This document shows, piece by piece, positions 34,086 through 42,789 of a stretch of 64,000 bases of DNA. The notes beneath the pieces are model-generated. The model had not been told where the DNA came from, did not search any database, and saw only the letters and a program-made list of their open reading frames with translations. Both the position numbers and the translations under genes were made by a program. The stretch spans positions 1 through 64,000 of the forward strand of contig CAJEXL010000002.1 of assembly GCA_903994365.1 (NCBI GenBank), read 5' to 3'. The stretch is from an uncultured Chlorobiaceae bacterium (GTDB taxonomy: Bacteria > Bacteroidota > Chlorobiia > Chlorobiales > Chlorobiaceae). Each line of letters begins with the position of its first letter. The first letter of the stretch is position 1.

Positions 34086-34337
34086 TCATCCAGTAGTTTT
34101 TCCATAAAACTTATCGCGCTCGCCTTCTTTTTGAACTGTCATCTGATGGTTGACAGTTGCTTTCTCGTTCAGCTCTTGGTCGTCAAAAATGGCCTGAATG
34201 TGCTTGCTGATATTTTGCTTGGTGGTTTGAAAAAGCTCGACAATTTCTGATTGAGATAACCAAACCGTGCCGTTTTCCAGACGTAAATCAATTTTGGTCG
34301 TGCCGTCTTCGGTGGTGTAAATAATGACATTGCTCAT
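34086..34337 (-). pseudogene. RhuM-family N-terminal fragment fused to an hsdS remnant
   Basis: 83 codons. Residues 1-~73 are a clear RhuM start (IIYTTEDGTTKIDLRLENGT, LSQSEIVELFQTTKQNISKH, MTVQKEGERD), but full RhuM proteins are about 330 aa. The last ten codons (KFYGKTTG) are out-of-frame translation of DNA that matches the hsdS start: TTTTATGGAAAAACTACTGG resembles TTTTATGGAAAAGCTGCTGC at the real hsdS. So a recombination joined a truncated rhuM to a relic of an hsdS 5' end. It lies three bases after hsdM. Probably non-functional. Confidence 0.75.
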
Positions 34338-34340
34338 GCC

Positions 34341-35891
<1,551 letters not shown>

Positions 35892-36040
35892 TATGTCTTT
35901 CTGTTTAAAATAGCCATCAGCTCAATCAGCTTGGCATTATACGAGTTAAAGCATCCCACAATCTCATCACTTGTTGCCAGTGGAGTGCTTCATATTTTGC
36001 AGGCACCGCTCAAGGGTCGGAGTGCGAGAGAGCTAAGTGG

Positions 36041-36102
36041 GCATAACGAAAAGCTAAGCCGGAGCCGCGAAGCGGCGATCGGATGTATTGCTTTTGTTAG
36101 AA
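36041..36102 (-). repeat. attC-like site C (after the DUF2971 gene)
   Basis: On the minus strand the site runs from TTCTAAC to GTTATGC over 62 bases. Inner arms AAAAGC/GCTTTT and a central GCCGC-TTC-GCGGC hairpin make an imperfect cruciform. The TAA stop of the DUF2971 gene lies within the first box, a typical cassette arrangement. The GTTATGC end is shared with site B. Confidence 0.6.
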
Positions 36103-36852
36103 TTTCTTTTCAATAATGGTTTCAAACAATATTGGTTTGATTTCCAAGCAGAAACGATCCTTCTGTTGAATCGCCTCTAAATAAAAGACATCACGACGTA
36201 GAATCTTGGCAATTGTGTGACGTCTTGCACCATCCATTTTGCAGCCGAATATCACAGAGGTAATTCTCGCGGGCAACGATATGAGACCATCAGCGGATTC
36301 GTGAGATATTACTAGCCGCCATTCTTTTTCGTAGCTCCAATTTGGAGCTTTGCTTGAGACTATCTTTGCGACTGAAGCCATGTCCTCAAGACGTGCAGGA
36401 TCAAAGGACGGGACTTCAACAGCATCATAGGTGACTGGCAAACAATAGTCCCATTCGCCAAGATCATTGTCGTGAGAACGTTCAAATTCAATACAGAAAC
36501 CGGTGTGGCCATCAGCGTAATGTGACCACATCAGAATATCGTTATTGATCTCACTCAAACATACAACTCCGAGTTCTTTAATGGCTTTCTTTGCTTCTTT
36601 AAGCGAAGGTTGGTTGATTGGGATGCCACCAAGATTTGTATCGGTCAAATGAAAGTGAAATTCAAAAGGATCATTAAGTGTTTTGGCTTTGGGACACCAG
36701 ATATGTTTGTTTATAAGCACTGATAGCGAGTGGCTATTAAAAGGAAAATATTTATAAAGCTTCGGAACACCAATTTGACTGCAGGAAGGGCAGTGGAGTT
36801 CCCTTCGTGGATAAACTTTTGCACAGTTAGGACAATCTATAGTAGGTTCCAT
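36097..36852 (-). CDS. DUF2971-family protein with N-terminal zinc ribbon
   Basis: 251 aa. Residues 1-30 hold a short zinc ribbon (DCPNCAKVYPRRELHCPSCS). The DUF2971 core follows: LYKYFPFN, KTLNDPFEFHF, VVCLSEINNDILMWSHYADGHTGFCIEF, a Tyr/Asp-rich centre, and WSYEKEWRLVIS. DUF2971 proteins are common in mobile islands and their activity is unknown; the invariant ndP and W(s)HYa(d)xhxGf motifs are present. The gene fills one integron-type cassette between attC-like sites B and C. Confidence 0.82.
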   Translation of the reverse strand: MEPTIDCPNCAKVYPRRELHCPSCSQIGVPKLYKYFPFNSHSLSVLINKHIWCPKAKTLNDPFEFHFHLTDTNLGGIPINQPSLKEAKKAIKELGVVCLSEINNDILMWSHYADGHTGFCIEFERSHDNDLGEWDYCLPVTYDAVEVPSFDPARLEDMASVAKIVSSKAPNWSYEKEWRLVISHESADGLISLPARITSVIFGCKMDGARRHTIAKILRRDVFYLEAIQQKDRFCLEIKPILFETIIEKKF

Positions 36853-37027
36853 GTTTTTATGTCTCAGTGCATTCTATCAATAATTAGATGGATCCGTCAA
36901 TACCGCAGATTTTTGAGCCCAGCACATATATGACGTAATTTAAAACCATCAGTAATATCGCTAACCTATTTTTTATAAATCGCTTAAATCAACTATTTGT
37001 TTTTATTTCTGCATCTTAGACGGATCG

Positions 37028-37092
37028 GCATAACAACGTTGACTATAAGCCGGGAACGAGGCTGTAAACCACTGATGATGCCCGAGTTAGTA
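37028..37092 (-). repeat. attC-like site B (after DUF2442)
   Basis: On the minus strand from TACTAAC to GTTATGC over 65 bases, with imperfect inner arms meeting at CAGCC-TCGTTCCC-GGCT. It ends in the same GTTATGCC as site C. Weaker pairing than site A, so less certain alone; spacing between the two neighbouring cassettes supports it. Confidence 0.5.
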
Positions 37093-37110
37093 TCAATAAA
37101 TAACAGAAGG

Positions 37111-37368
37111 TCAGACAGTGTTCTGCTGCTCTGCTTTACCAACAACCTTCCATTGCGCCTCAATTGTGTCCGCTGACAAATCCGCACCACACGCCCATTC
37201 GACGAAGTATCCTCCATTGATAACCTTTATGAATTCACCATGGTCACGAAGCTCCTCAAACACTTCGTATTCCAGATAAGGAGTGACATCAAAACGACCA
37301 ACACGGCCATCTTCCGAAACAATTGACAACACCCAATCATGTTGTGGATGTAGTTCTGCAATTCTCAT
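37111..37368 (-). CDS. DUF2442-family protein
   Basis: 85 aa. N-terminus MRIAELHPQHDWVLSIVSED, then GRFDVTPYLEYEVFEELRD and IKVINGGYFVEWACGADLSADTIEA, which is the DUF2442 pattern (hDVtpll..gvf..L.d...F..v.......i.Wp.g.dl..d.ly). It overlaps the upstream DUF4160 gene by four bases (ATGA). DUF4160-DUF2442 pairs are frequent in accessory DNA and resemble toxin-antitoxin modules in size and coupling, but no activity is established. Confidence 0.85.
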   Translation of the reverse strand: MRIAELHPQHDWVLSIVSEDGRVGRFDVTPYLEYEVFEELRDHGEFIKVINGGYFVEWACGADLSADTIEAQWKVVGKAEQQNTV

Positions 37369-37637
37369 TGATCAAGTCCCTTTATCGGAAATGGTTTCTT
37401 TCCATTGACTGCCAAATTCCAGTCAGCCAATAAATCTTCGTGATGAATCTCGATCCAAGCAACTACCAGCTTGTGTTTGTTCGGTGGCAGTAAACCTGCC
37501 AATAGCGTTCCTTCAGGGATAGAGTACACTGCAACGTTTCCCTGATAATCTGCATGTATGTGCGGTACATGATGTTTCTCGGCATCCCGAAAAAACATCC
37601 GAATAAGAATCCCGTAAAACATTGAAATCGTGGGCAT
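37365..37637 (-). CDS. DUF4160-family protein
   Basis: 90 aa. The DUF4160 signature is complete: MPTISMFYGILIRMFFRDAEKHHVPHIHA (cut here into its parts: MPTISMFYGI, RMFFRDAEKHHVPHIHA), YQGNVAVYSIPEGTLLAG, and LVVAWIEIHHEDLLADWNLA. The HxPHxHa and WxxxHxxeL motifs are the conserved core. First gene of the cassette bounded by attC-like sites A and B, followed by DUF2442 with a four-base overlap. Function unknown. Confidence 0.87.
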   Translation of the reverse strand: MPTISMFYGILIRMFFRDAEKHHVPHIHADYQGNVAVYSIPEGTLLAGLLPPNKHKLVVAWIEIHHEDLLADWNLAVNGKKPFPIKGLDQ

Positions 37638-37673
37638 TATGCTCTTTACTTTCTCTTGTTGAGTTTATGATAT

Positions 37674-37733
37674 ACCTAACGACGCTAATCAGCCGCGCGC
37701 CTTTTTGCGTCGGCTGAATTAGCCTTGTTAGGG
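37674..37733 (-). repeat. attC-like site A (integron cassette recombination site)
   Basis: Best of the set. Read on the minus strand it runs from CCCTAAC to GTTAGGT over 60 bases. The inner arms GCTAATTCAGCCG (13 nt) and CGGCTGATTAGC (12 nt) pair perfectly except for one unpaired T, the extrahelical base expected of attC folds. The outer boxes pair with each other, and the loop holds CGCAAAAAGGCGCG. It separates the PIN/antitoxin cassette from the DUF4160/DUF2442 cassette. Confidence 0.72.
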
Positions 37734-37818
37734 GATGTCAACTGCCTAATTATTTCGAATTGATTCTCGGCCCCCGAACTTCTTTTCCCAGATAACTTCT
37801 TAAATGCTTCGATCTAAA

Positions 37819-38037
37819 TTATCTTTGTCTAACCTCATGCAATAATTCAACAATTTCATTTCTCGATAAATTTAAATCGATGCCTTCAACATCAAGTGGA
37901 GAATCGTTTTTTGGAATCGGCTTGATGACAAAGATTGTCCCATCTTTACGTTTTATTAACACTTCGCCAATTTTCCCTGCTTTGTCAAGAACAGATGCAA
38001 AATTTTGTCTTGCTTCAGAATATGTATATACGGTCAT
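37819..38037 (-). CDS. Phd/YefM-type antitoxin
   Basis: 72 aa. The N-terminal half (MTVYTYSEARQNFASVLDKA, then GEVLIKRKDGTIFVIKPIP) is a Phd/YefM DNA-binding fold; the C-terminal part (LNLSRNEIVELLHEVRQR) would wrap the toxin. It starts one base after the PIN-toxin gene ends, so the toxin precedes the antitoxin, the reverse of most vapBC operons. Part of one cassette with the toxin. Confidence 0.85.
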   Translation of the reverse strand: MTVYTYSEARQNFASVLDKAGKIGEVLIKRKDGTIFVIKPIPKNDSPLDVEGIDLNLSRNEIVELLHEVRQR

Positions 38038-38038
38038 T

Positions 38039-38431
38039 TTAAACCTCTATAGATTTAATACCAATTTTAGATGCCGCTTCGATTAGTCCATGATCCAGCG
38101 AAAACAAAGGTGATTTATAGGTTTGAGCGCACTCGATAAAATAAGCGTCATATGCATATATTCCCAAGAGTTGAGCTAATTCCACAGATTTGTTTAGGTT
38201 GACATCACAAAGCTGAATAGGAATTTTTTCGAAGGCCTCAAGCGCATAAAGTGCTTGATCCAGAGATATGCGATTTCTTTTAAACATTGCCGAGATGGCG
38301 TTGCCAATCTCAAAAGGAAGCGAAGAGGGAGCAAGCAAATGAGCTGCCTTGGTTTTATTAATTAAAACTGGCTTATGCTTTTCATTTGTAATAACTGCTA
38401 TTACAATGGATGTATCAATTACAATTTTCAT
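38039..38431 (-). CDS. VapC-like PIN-domain toxin
   Basis: 130 aa. Catalytic acidic residues are in MKIVIDTSIVIAVITNE (first Asp), LPFEIGNAISAMF (Glu) and YAYDAYFIECAQTYKSPLFS (Asp pair), with LDHGLIEAA at the end, a complete PIN set. VapC toxins are RNases, usually of tRNA. The antitoxin is encoded directly downstream. The ATG is followed by the usual first strand. The gene is more AT-rich than the flanking moco genes, in line with a cassette of foreign origin. Confidence 0.87.
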   Translation of the reverse strand: MKIVIDTSIVIAVITNEKHKPVLINKTKAAHLLAPSSLPFEIGNAISAMFKRNRISLDQALYALEAFEKIPIQLCDVNLNKSVELAQLLGIYAYDAYFIECAQTYKSPLFSLDHGLIEAASKIGIKSIEV

Positions 38432-38502
38432 ATCAATCTAAAATTATGTACAATTGTACAATTTTAAGAAATTTCTTTTGAAAATGCAATAAATTTTTGG
38501 AT

Positions 38503-38525
38503 GCCCAACGTGGAGTTGAGGTGCC
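38503..38525 (-). repeat. attC-like 3' half-site D at the mobA side
   Basis: On the minus strand CTCAACTCCAC-GTTGGGC, the L'/R' end pattern of attC sites (GTTRRRY matched exactly). The corresponding first half could not be found between here and mobA (38526-38611), so this may be a cut or rearranged site at the outer end of the cassette run. Confidence 0.4.
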
Positions 38526-38611
38526 TGCATGGCTTTTCGCGCAGTTCCGGTTGACCGTAAGGTTCGGTCACATTTCATGTATTCGGCCTTGCGCATTTCA
38601 TCGTCGCGGTT

Positions 38612-39706
38612 TTAACAACGGCGAAAGCCTTGCATCCCCTCAGAATCATTGATGTTCTGCAGCGCCCCGCCATCCTCTGGCAACAGCTCTGTAATACGCG
38701 ACTCGTCGAGAAAAGCTGAAAGAGAGTTATCTCCCTCCTGATGTCGGAGAAGCAGCCGACTGCGTGACTTTGGCTCATAACAGGCGCAGAGCGGTTCAAG
38801 ACGGCCTGATTGGGGATTTCTGAAGGCGGTGGCAAAACGGAGCGGATGACGTTGTGCACAGAGTTGGCGAACCGTTCGCTCATCAAGAAAGGGTAAATCA
38901 CATGCGGCAACCACCCAAGCTGCGCCAGGTCTGGCCTGCTGGGCAGAGAGCAGGCCACCCAAAGGCCCGATACCAAGATAAGCATCGGTGATGAGTGGTA
39001 TGCCAAACTGTTGATATGTTGCAGCCTGCTCTTCGCGGCAGGAGATAAACACTTCAGAGCAATATCGCTGGAGCAGCGCTGCCGTGTGAAGAAGCTGGTT
39101 GTCGGCATGGTATTCCAAAAGGGCTTTATCTCGTCCCATACGGGAGCTCCTTCCTCCCGCAAGTACCAGACCATAAAGTGAAGACTCTTGCACAGCGCGG
39201 TTGAGCAGAAAGGTTTCAATAAATGCAGCAAGAGCAATGACACTGTCGCGATGGAAAACAGGAAGATCAGCAACTTGATAGGAGAGTGGATCATCAGGCA
39301 CAACAAGTGCAACAACGTTCTCAACTCCTCCATGAGTGAGAAGCTCCAGAATGCGATGTTCCCCGTCCACCAGAAGCAACTTCGGAAGAGGAAGCTCCTT
39401 GAGCCCCTCAACCAGAAGCAGATCATGGTCGGCAAATGCCTGACGCTCAAGCAGTGGCAACCCGGTCACTTGACCAGTAACAACCGCTTTTTTTTCAGGA
39501 TCAGAAATCATGATGGTGGCAGCTCCCGCCTGACGAATAACCCATGAGTCTTTTCCTTCACGATCAATAGCAAAACTGTGGCAGCCATGCTTGTAATAGG
39601 CAATGGAGAGCCGGGCGGAAAGGTGACGGACAACTGCTTCAATGAGCGTTGTTTTGCCGGAACCGGAATACCCGCAGAAGGCTATTTCAAAAGGGTGAAA
39701 CAACAT
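38612..39706 (-). CDS. mobBA: MobB-MobA fusion, molybdopterin-guanine dinucleotide synthesis
   Basis: 364 aa from ATG 39706, two bases after moeA ends; an upstream in-frame extension to 39805 overlaps moeA and is not conserved. N-terminal MobB GTPase domain (IAFCGYSGSGKTTLIEAVVR, DLLLVEGLKELPLPKL) covers ~1-155. C-terminal MobA domain begins at LYGLVLAGGRSSRMGRDKAL (~175), with VVAACDLPFLDE (metal Asp) and a short C-terminus. MobA links GMP to Mo-molybdopterin; AioA is a bis-MGD enzyme and would need it. The 3' ~165 bases have a decayed duplicate at 30580-30747. Confidence 0.93.
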   Translation of the reverse strand: MLFHPFEIAFCGYSGSGKTTLIEAVVRHLSARLSIAYYKHGCHSFAIDREGKDSWVIRQAGAATIMISDPEKKAVVTGQVTGLPLLERQAFADHDLLLVEGLKELPLPKLLLVDGEHRILELLTHGGVENVVALVVPDDPLSYQVADLPVFHRDSVIALAAFIETFLLNRAVQESSLYGLVLAGGRSSRMGRDKALLEYHADNQLLHTAALLQRYCSEVFISCREEQAATYQQFGIPLITDAYLGIGPLGGLLSAQQARPGAAWVVAACDLPFLDERTVRQLCAQRHPLRFATAFRNPQSGRLEPLCACYEPKSRSRLLLRHQEGDNSLSAFLDESRITELLPEDGGALQNINDSEGMQGFRRC

Positions 39707-39708
39707 AG

Positions 39709-40938
39709 CTATGACGATATCATGTTCGCCCAGGGTAACCACGTACAGAGCACCTCCGAACCAGGTGGCAGAATATCCCCGGAAGGAGCAGACTCTGCCA
39801 GACAATTTGCATCCAGAACCGAGGTAATGTTGTGGGATTCAACTTTAGGGGAGAGTCGGCACAAAAGTTGGCCACCTTCTGACCACACCTTGCCCAAAAG
39901 AAAACGGTGACGTTTTTTGTCGGTGGGAAATGGTGCTGCCAAAATTGCACGAAAGGTGTTGTGGCAGCTTTTTGCCTGTAATGCATAAAATGCAGGGAGA
40001 CAATACTTGACAAAGCAGACAAGCGCAGAAACAGGATTACCGGGAAGAGCAAAGACCGCTTTTCCATCAATGGTATGACCATAATAGAGAGGTTTTCCCG
40101 GTTTCTGGGCAACACTCCAGAAGGTTTTTATCACCCCAAGTGCTGAAAGCTCATCCTGAACATAGTCATACTCTCCCGAAGAGATACCGCCCACCGTCAC
40201 AAGAACATCGCTTTCAGCCAACGCCTGCGCGAGCGCTTGACGCAACAGCACCCTGTTGTCAGGAACATGGTGCAGGCCAACAGGAACAATGCCTACTGAA
40301 CGGCAGGCTGCATCAAGCATAAAGCTGTTGCAGTTATAGATCTGTGCCCCGGACAACTCTTCACCAGGCATACAGACCTCATCGCCAACCGTCACAATCG
40401 ATACCCTCGGCGCTCGCTGTACCAGCACTGATGCACAACCGAACGAGGCGAGAACAGCTATTTCAGCAGGAGTGAGGATGCTTCCCTGACGGAGAAGCGT
40501 CTCCCCGACGGAGATCTCTTCACCACCGTACCGAATATTTGCTCCATGCTTCGGCGCCTTGAAAATCTCAACATATTCTGAACCAAAACCACTGCTCTGC
40601 TCAAATGCCACCACCGTATCCGCCCCTTCCGGAAGAGGCGCTCCTGTCATAATCTCTGCACAACAACCAGAAGCAACGGCAAGAGTCGCCATACCGCCTG
40701 CCGCTATCCTCTGTGTCACCGTCAAACGAACCGGCGCATCGTCAGAGGCATCCCGAATATCATCCCGTCTGAGGGCAAAACCGTCCATGGCGGCATTGGT
40801 AAAACGCGGAAGTGCAAAGGGGGCTGCAAAATCCCTGGCAAGTACTTTTCCCTGCACCTGACCGAGTGGCAACTCTTCAGTACCAAGCGGTGCAAGTGAG
40901 TCTGTGATAAGTCGAATAGCCTCCTGTACCGTAATCAT
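39709..40938 (-). CDS. moeA: MoeA, molybdopterin molybdenumtransferase
   Basis: 409 aa. Inserts molybdate into adenylylated molybdopterin. Motifs: LPRFTNAAMDGFALR (~43-57), AEIMTGAPLPEGADTVVAFE (~92), GEEISVGETLLRQG, VSIVTVGDEV, SGGISSGEYDYV-like VTVGGISSGEYDYV (~246) and FALPGNPVSALVCF (~300). C-terminal domain IV follows. The start overlaps the stop of moaCB by four bases, and mobBA starts two bases after it ends, so the three are one operon. Confidence 0.94.
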   Translation of the reverse strand: MITVQEAIRLITDSLAPLGTEELPLGQVQGKVLARDFAAPFALPRFTNAAMDGFALRRDDIRDASDDAPVRLTVTQRIAAGGMATLAVASGCCAEIMTGAPLPEGADTVVAFEQSSGFGSEYVEIFKAPKHGANIRYGGEEISVGETLLRQGSILTPAEIAVLASFGCASVLVQRAPRVSIVTVGDEVCMPGEELSGAQIYNCNSFMLDAACRSVGIVPVGLHHVPDNRVLLRQALAQALAESDVLVTVGGISSGEYDYVQDELSALGVIKTFWSVAQKPGKPLYYGHTIDGKAVFALPGNPVSALVCFVKYCLPAFYALQAKSCHNTFRAILAAPFPTDKKRHRFLLGKVWSEGGQLLCRLSPKVESHNITSVLDANCLAESAPSGDILPPGSEVLCTWLPWANMISS

Positions 40939-41900
40939 GAATGCCCCTCCCCTTTTATCATGGCAAAAGCGTGAAATATTGCAGGCACCAGCACCTCAAG
41001 CGCATCGCTGACCGCGCCCGTACTCCCTGGCAAGCAGATCACCATTGATGACCCGATCATGCCTGCGGCAAGCCTCGAAAGCATGGCTGTTTTGGTTTTT
41101 CCCTGTCCCCAGTTGAAGAGCGCCTGCTCAATCCCCGGCAATTGACGCGAAAATCTGGGAAGCAGGGCATCCACCGTCACATCGCGAGGCCCAAGACCAG
41201 TTCCCCCCGTCGTAATGATCAGTTCAACACCTCCCGCTGTCCACTCATCAACAACTGATACAATCTCTTCCTGATCATCAGCAATGACCCTCACCTCACC
41301 CACCGGACATCCAGCCGCCTCAAATCCTTCACGCAGCACCTGGCCAGAGCGATCAATTCCTCGACCTGAGGATATGGAATCGGACATCACAAGAATAGAT
41401 GTTTTCGGCCTGTAGCCCTCTGGTTGATGAGATTTTCCGCCTGTTTTCTTTTCCAGTGTTATTGAGCCGATTTCCATGGTTTTGTCGACAGCTTTGCACA
41501 TATCATAAATAGTAAGTGCTGCAACCGATACGGCAGTCAACGCCTCCATCTCCACTCCAGTGGACTCTTTTGTCTTTACTGTTGCAACAATAACTATCCT
41601 ATCTTTCTGAACATCAAACTCAATATCTGCCCATGAGAGGTTGAGCTGGTGACACAGGGGAACAAGATGAGCGGTATTTTTGGCCGCCATAATACCGGCA
41701 AGCTTGGCCGTCGTCAGAACATTGCCTTTGGGCAAAGCCTCCTGAAGAAGCAGCTCAATGGTTGCATGCTGCATCACAATACATCCAGATGCCCTTGCCA
41801 CCCTGAGCGTCCCTGGCTTTCCTGAAACATCAACCATGGCGATGTTGCCCTTGTTATCGAGGTGTGTAAAATCCATTTTTCCAGGTTTAAAAGTCGCCAA
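40935..41900 (-). CDS. moaCB: MoaC-MogA/MoaB fusion, Moco biosynthesis
   Basis: 321 aa. N-terminal MoaC (cPMP synthase) at ~1-155: FTHLDNKGNIAMVDVSGKP, HLVPLCHQLNLSWADIEF, GVEMEALTAVSVAALTIYDM and VDKTMEIGSITLEKKTGGKS. C-terminal MogA/MoaB adenylyltransferase domain at ~165-321: TSILVMSDSISSGRGIDRSG, LIITTGGTGLGPRDVT and MVICLPGSTGAVSDALE. The fusion places two Moco steps in one chain. First gene of moaCB-moeA-mobBA; a TTAAC-N4-GTTAA palindrome lies 120 bp upstream. Confidence 0.94.
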   Translation of the reverse strand: MATFKPGKMDFTHLDNKGNIAMVDVSGKPGTLRVARASGCIVMQHATIELLLQEALPKGNVLTTAKLAGIMAAKNTAHLVPLCHQLNLSWADIEFDVQKDRIVIVATVKTKESTGVEMEALTAVSVAALTIYDMCKAVDKTMEIGSITLEKKTGGKSHQPEGYRPKTSILVMSDSISSGRGIDRSGQVLREGFEAAGCPVGEVRVIADDQEEIVSVVDEWTAGGVELIITTGGTGLGPRDVTVDALLPRFSRQLPGIEQALFNWGQGKTKTAMLSRLAAGMIGSSMVICLPGSTGAVSDALEVLVPAIFHAFAMIKGEGHS

Positions 41901-42019
41901 ATGTTACCGATATAAATCTCAACAAGTTACAACTCCATTCCGACTCTCCAAAAACCCAATAAAACTTCCATGCTGCCTCAAAAAAATCGCTCTTTATTTG
42001 GAAAAAATCAAAAAAAGAG

Positions 42020-42033
42020 TTAACAATCGTTAA
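42020..42033. promoter_or_regulatory. TTAAC-N4-GTTAA palindrome upstream of moaCB
   Basis: TTAAC-AATC-GTTAA, preceded by AG and followed by G exactly as at the site before sucA (AGTTAACA...GTTAAG). It is 120 bp from the moaCB start (minus) and upstream of the DUF4395 leader (plus). The dyad is like boxes of Crp/Fnr-family regulators such as PrfA (TTAACANNTGTTAA). Confidence 0.5.
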
Positions 42034-42221
42034 GAGGGAAACAAAAGATAACTGACCCATGAAATCAACGACCATAAATAACCTTTCGATGGACTGCTGT
42101 TGCAGATTCCGGAGTCGTGCTGACACAGGAATATCGGGAAGAAGGGTGTAACTCGTATGATTTTATGAGGTAGCTACATCTTGCAAGCCGATTCTGAGTG
42201 TCAGAGTCGGCTTTTTTATTG
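42034..42221 (+). promoter_or_regulatory. Candidate structured leader ending in a terminator-like hairpin
   Basis: The stretch before the DUF4395/metY block ends at 42186-42219 with AGCCGATTCTGA-GTG-TCAGAGTCGGCT followed by TTTTTT, a strong intrinsic terminator on the plus strand. No gene precedes it on that strand, so it either attenuates the downstream genes or ends a small RNA. Upstream segments such as GGAGTCGTGCTGACAC could compete with its stem. I could not match it to any SAM, TPP or T-box consensus by eye. Confidence 0.5.
42186..42219 (+). terminator. Intrinsic terminator hairpin in the DUF4395/metY leader
   Basis: 12-bp stem with one G-T type mismatch and a 3-base loop, then a six-T run. 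It lies 43 bases before the DUF4395 ATG. Confidence 0.75.
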
Positions 42222-42261
42222 TACACTGATCAACCATCATCAACAGACAAACAAAACAATT

Positions 42262-42735
42262 ATGTCAACAACATCATTATCATCATCAACCCCCTTCGAG
42301 GGAATACCGTTACCAATTGTCACACTGAACCGCGCTGTACTGCTCACAGGAGTTACAGCAGCAATAGTATTCCAGCAACCGATGGTAACAACAGCACTTT
42401 TTATTATAATTCTCTTTGCCGCCCTGTTCGGCAGAAAAGGGAGCCTCATTTTTTTTATCGGGTCGCACCTGTTGGCAAAGCAGAACCTGAAGGCAAAAAC
42501 TGAAGACCAAAGACTTATGCGCTTCAATAACTCTATCGCAGCAATCCTCCTTGGCGCTGCCCAAATTGCGTTTCTCGCTGGTGCGCCTCTTGTCGGCTGG
42601 ATCTTTTCAGGCACCGTTGCTGTCGCCTCCATGGTTGCGTTGGCTGGCTTCTGCTTTGGCTGCTTCCTCTACTATCACTATAACATGCAGCGCTTCAGGC
42701 TTTTCGGAAAGCCACAACAGCCATGCGGACAATAA
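42262..42735 (+). CDS. DUF4395-family membrane protein
   Basis: 157 aa from ATG 42262. Four membrane spans (~25-45, 48-72, 97-118, 122-142) with a short Arg/Lys loop (KTEDQRLMRFNNSIAAILLG) and TM4 GFCFGCFLYYH containing two Cys. DUF4395 proteins are small membrane proteins often found with sulfur or thioredoxin genes. Here it heads a plus-strand sulfur assimilation block, 54 bp before metY. Function unknown; a link to thiol or sulfur-compound transport is inferred. Confidence 0.75.
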   Translation: MSTTSLSSSTPFEGIPLPIVTLNRAVLLTGVTAAIVFQQPMVTTALFIIILFAALFGRKGSLIFFIGSHLLAKQNLKAKTEDQRLMRFNNSIAAILLGAAQIAFLAGAPLVGWIFSGTVAVASMVALAGFCFGCFLYYHYNMQRFRLFGKPQQPCGQ

Positions 42736-42789
42736 TGACACAGAAATTGTACCATCACACACATCTCAACAAAAAAGGAAAAGTACACC

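Noticed and set aside
38575-39450. 291-codon frame overlapping mobBA in another frame
   Set aside because: Shadow of mobBA; no independent motif.
42100-42185. T-box-like GGGTGTAAC in the metY leader
   Set aside because: Does not match the T-box core and no specifier stem or aminoacyl-related gene is present.
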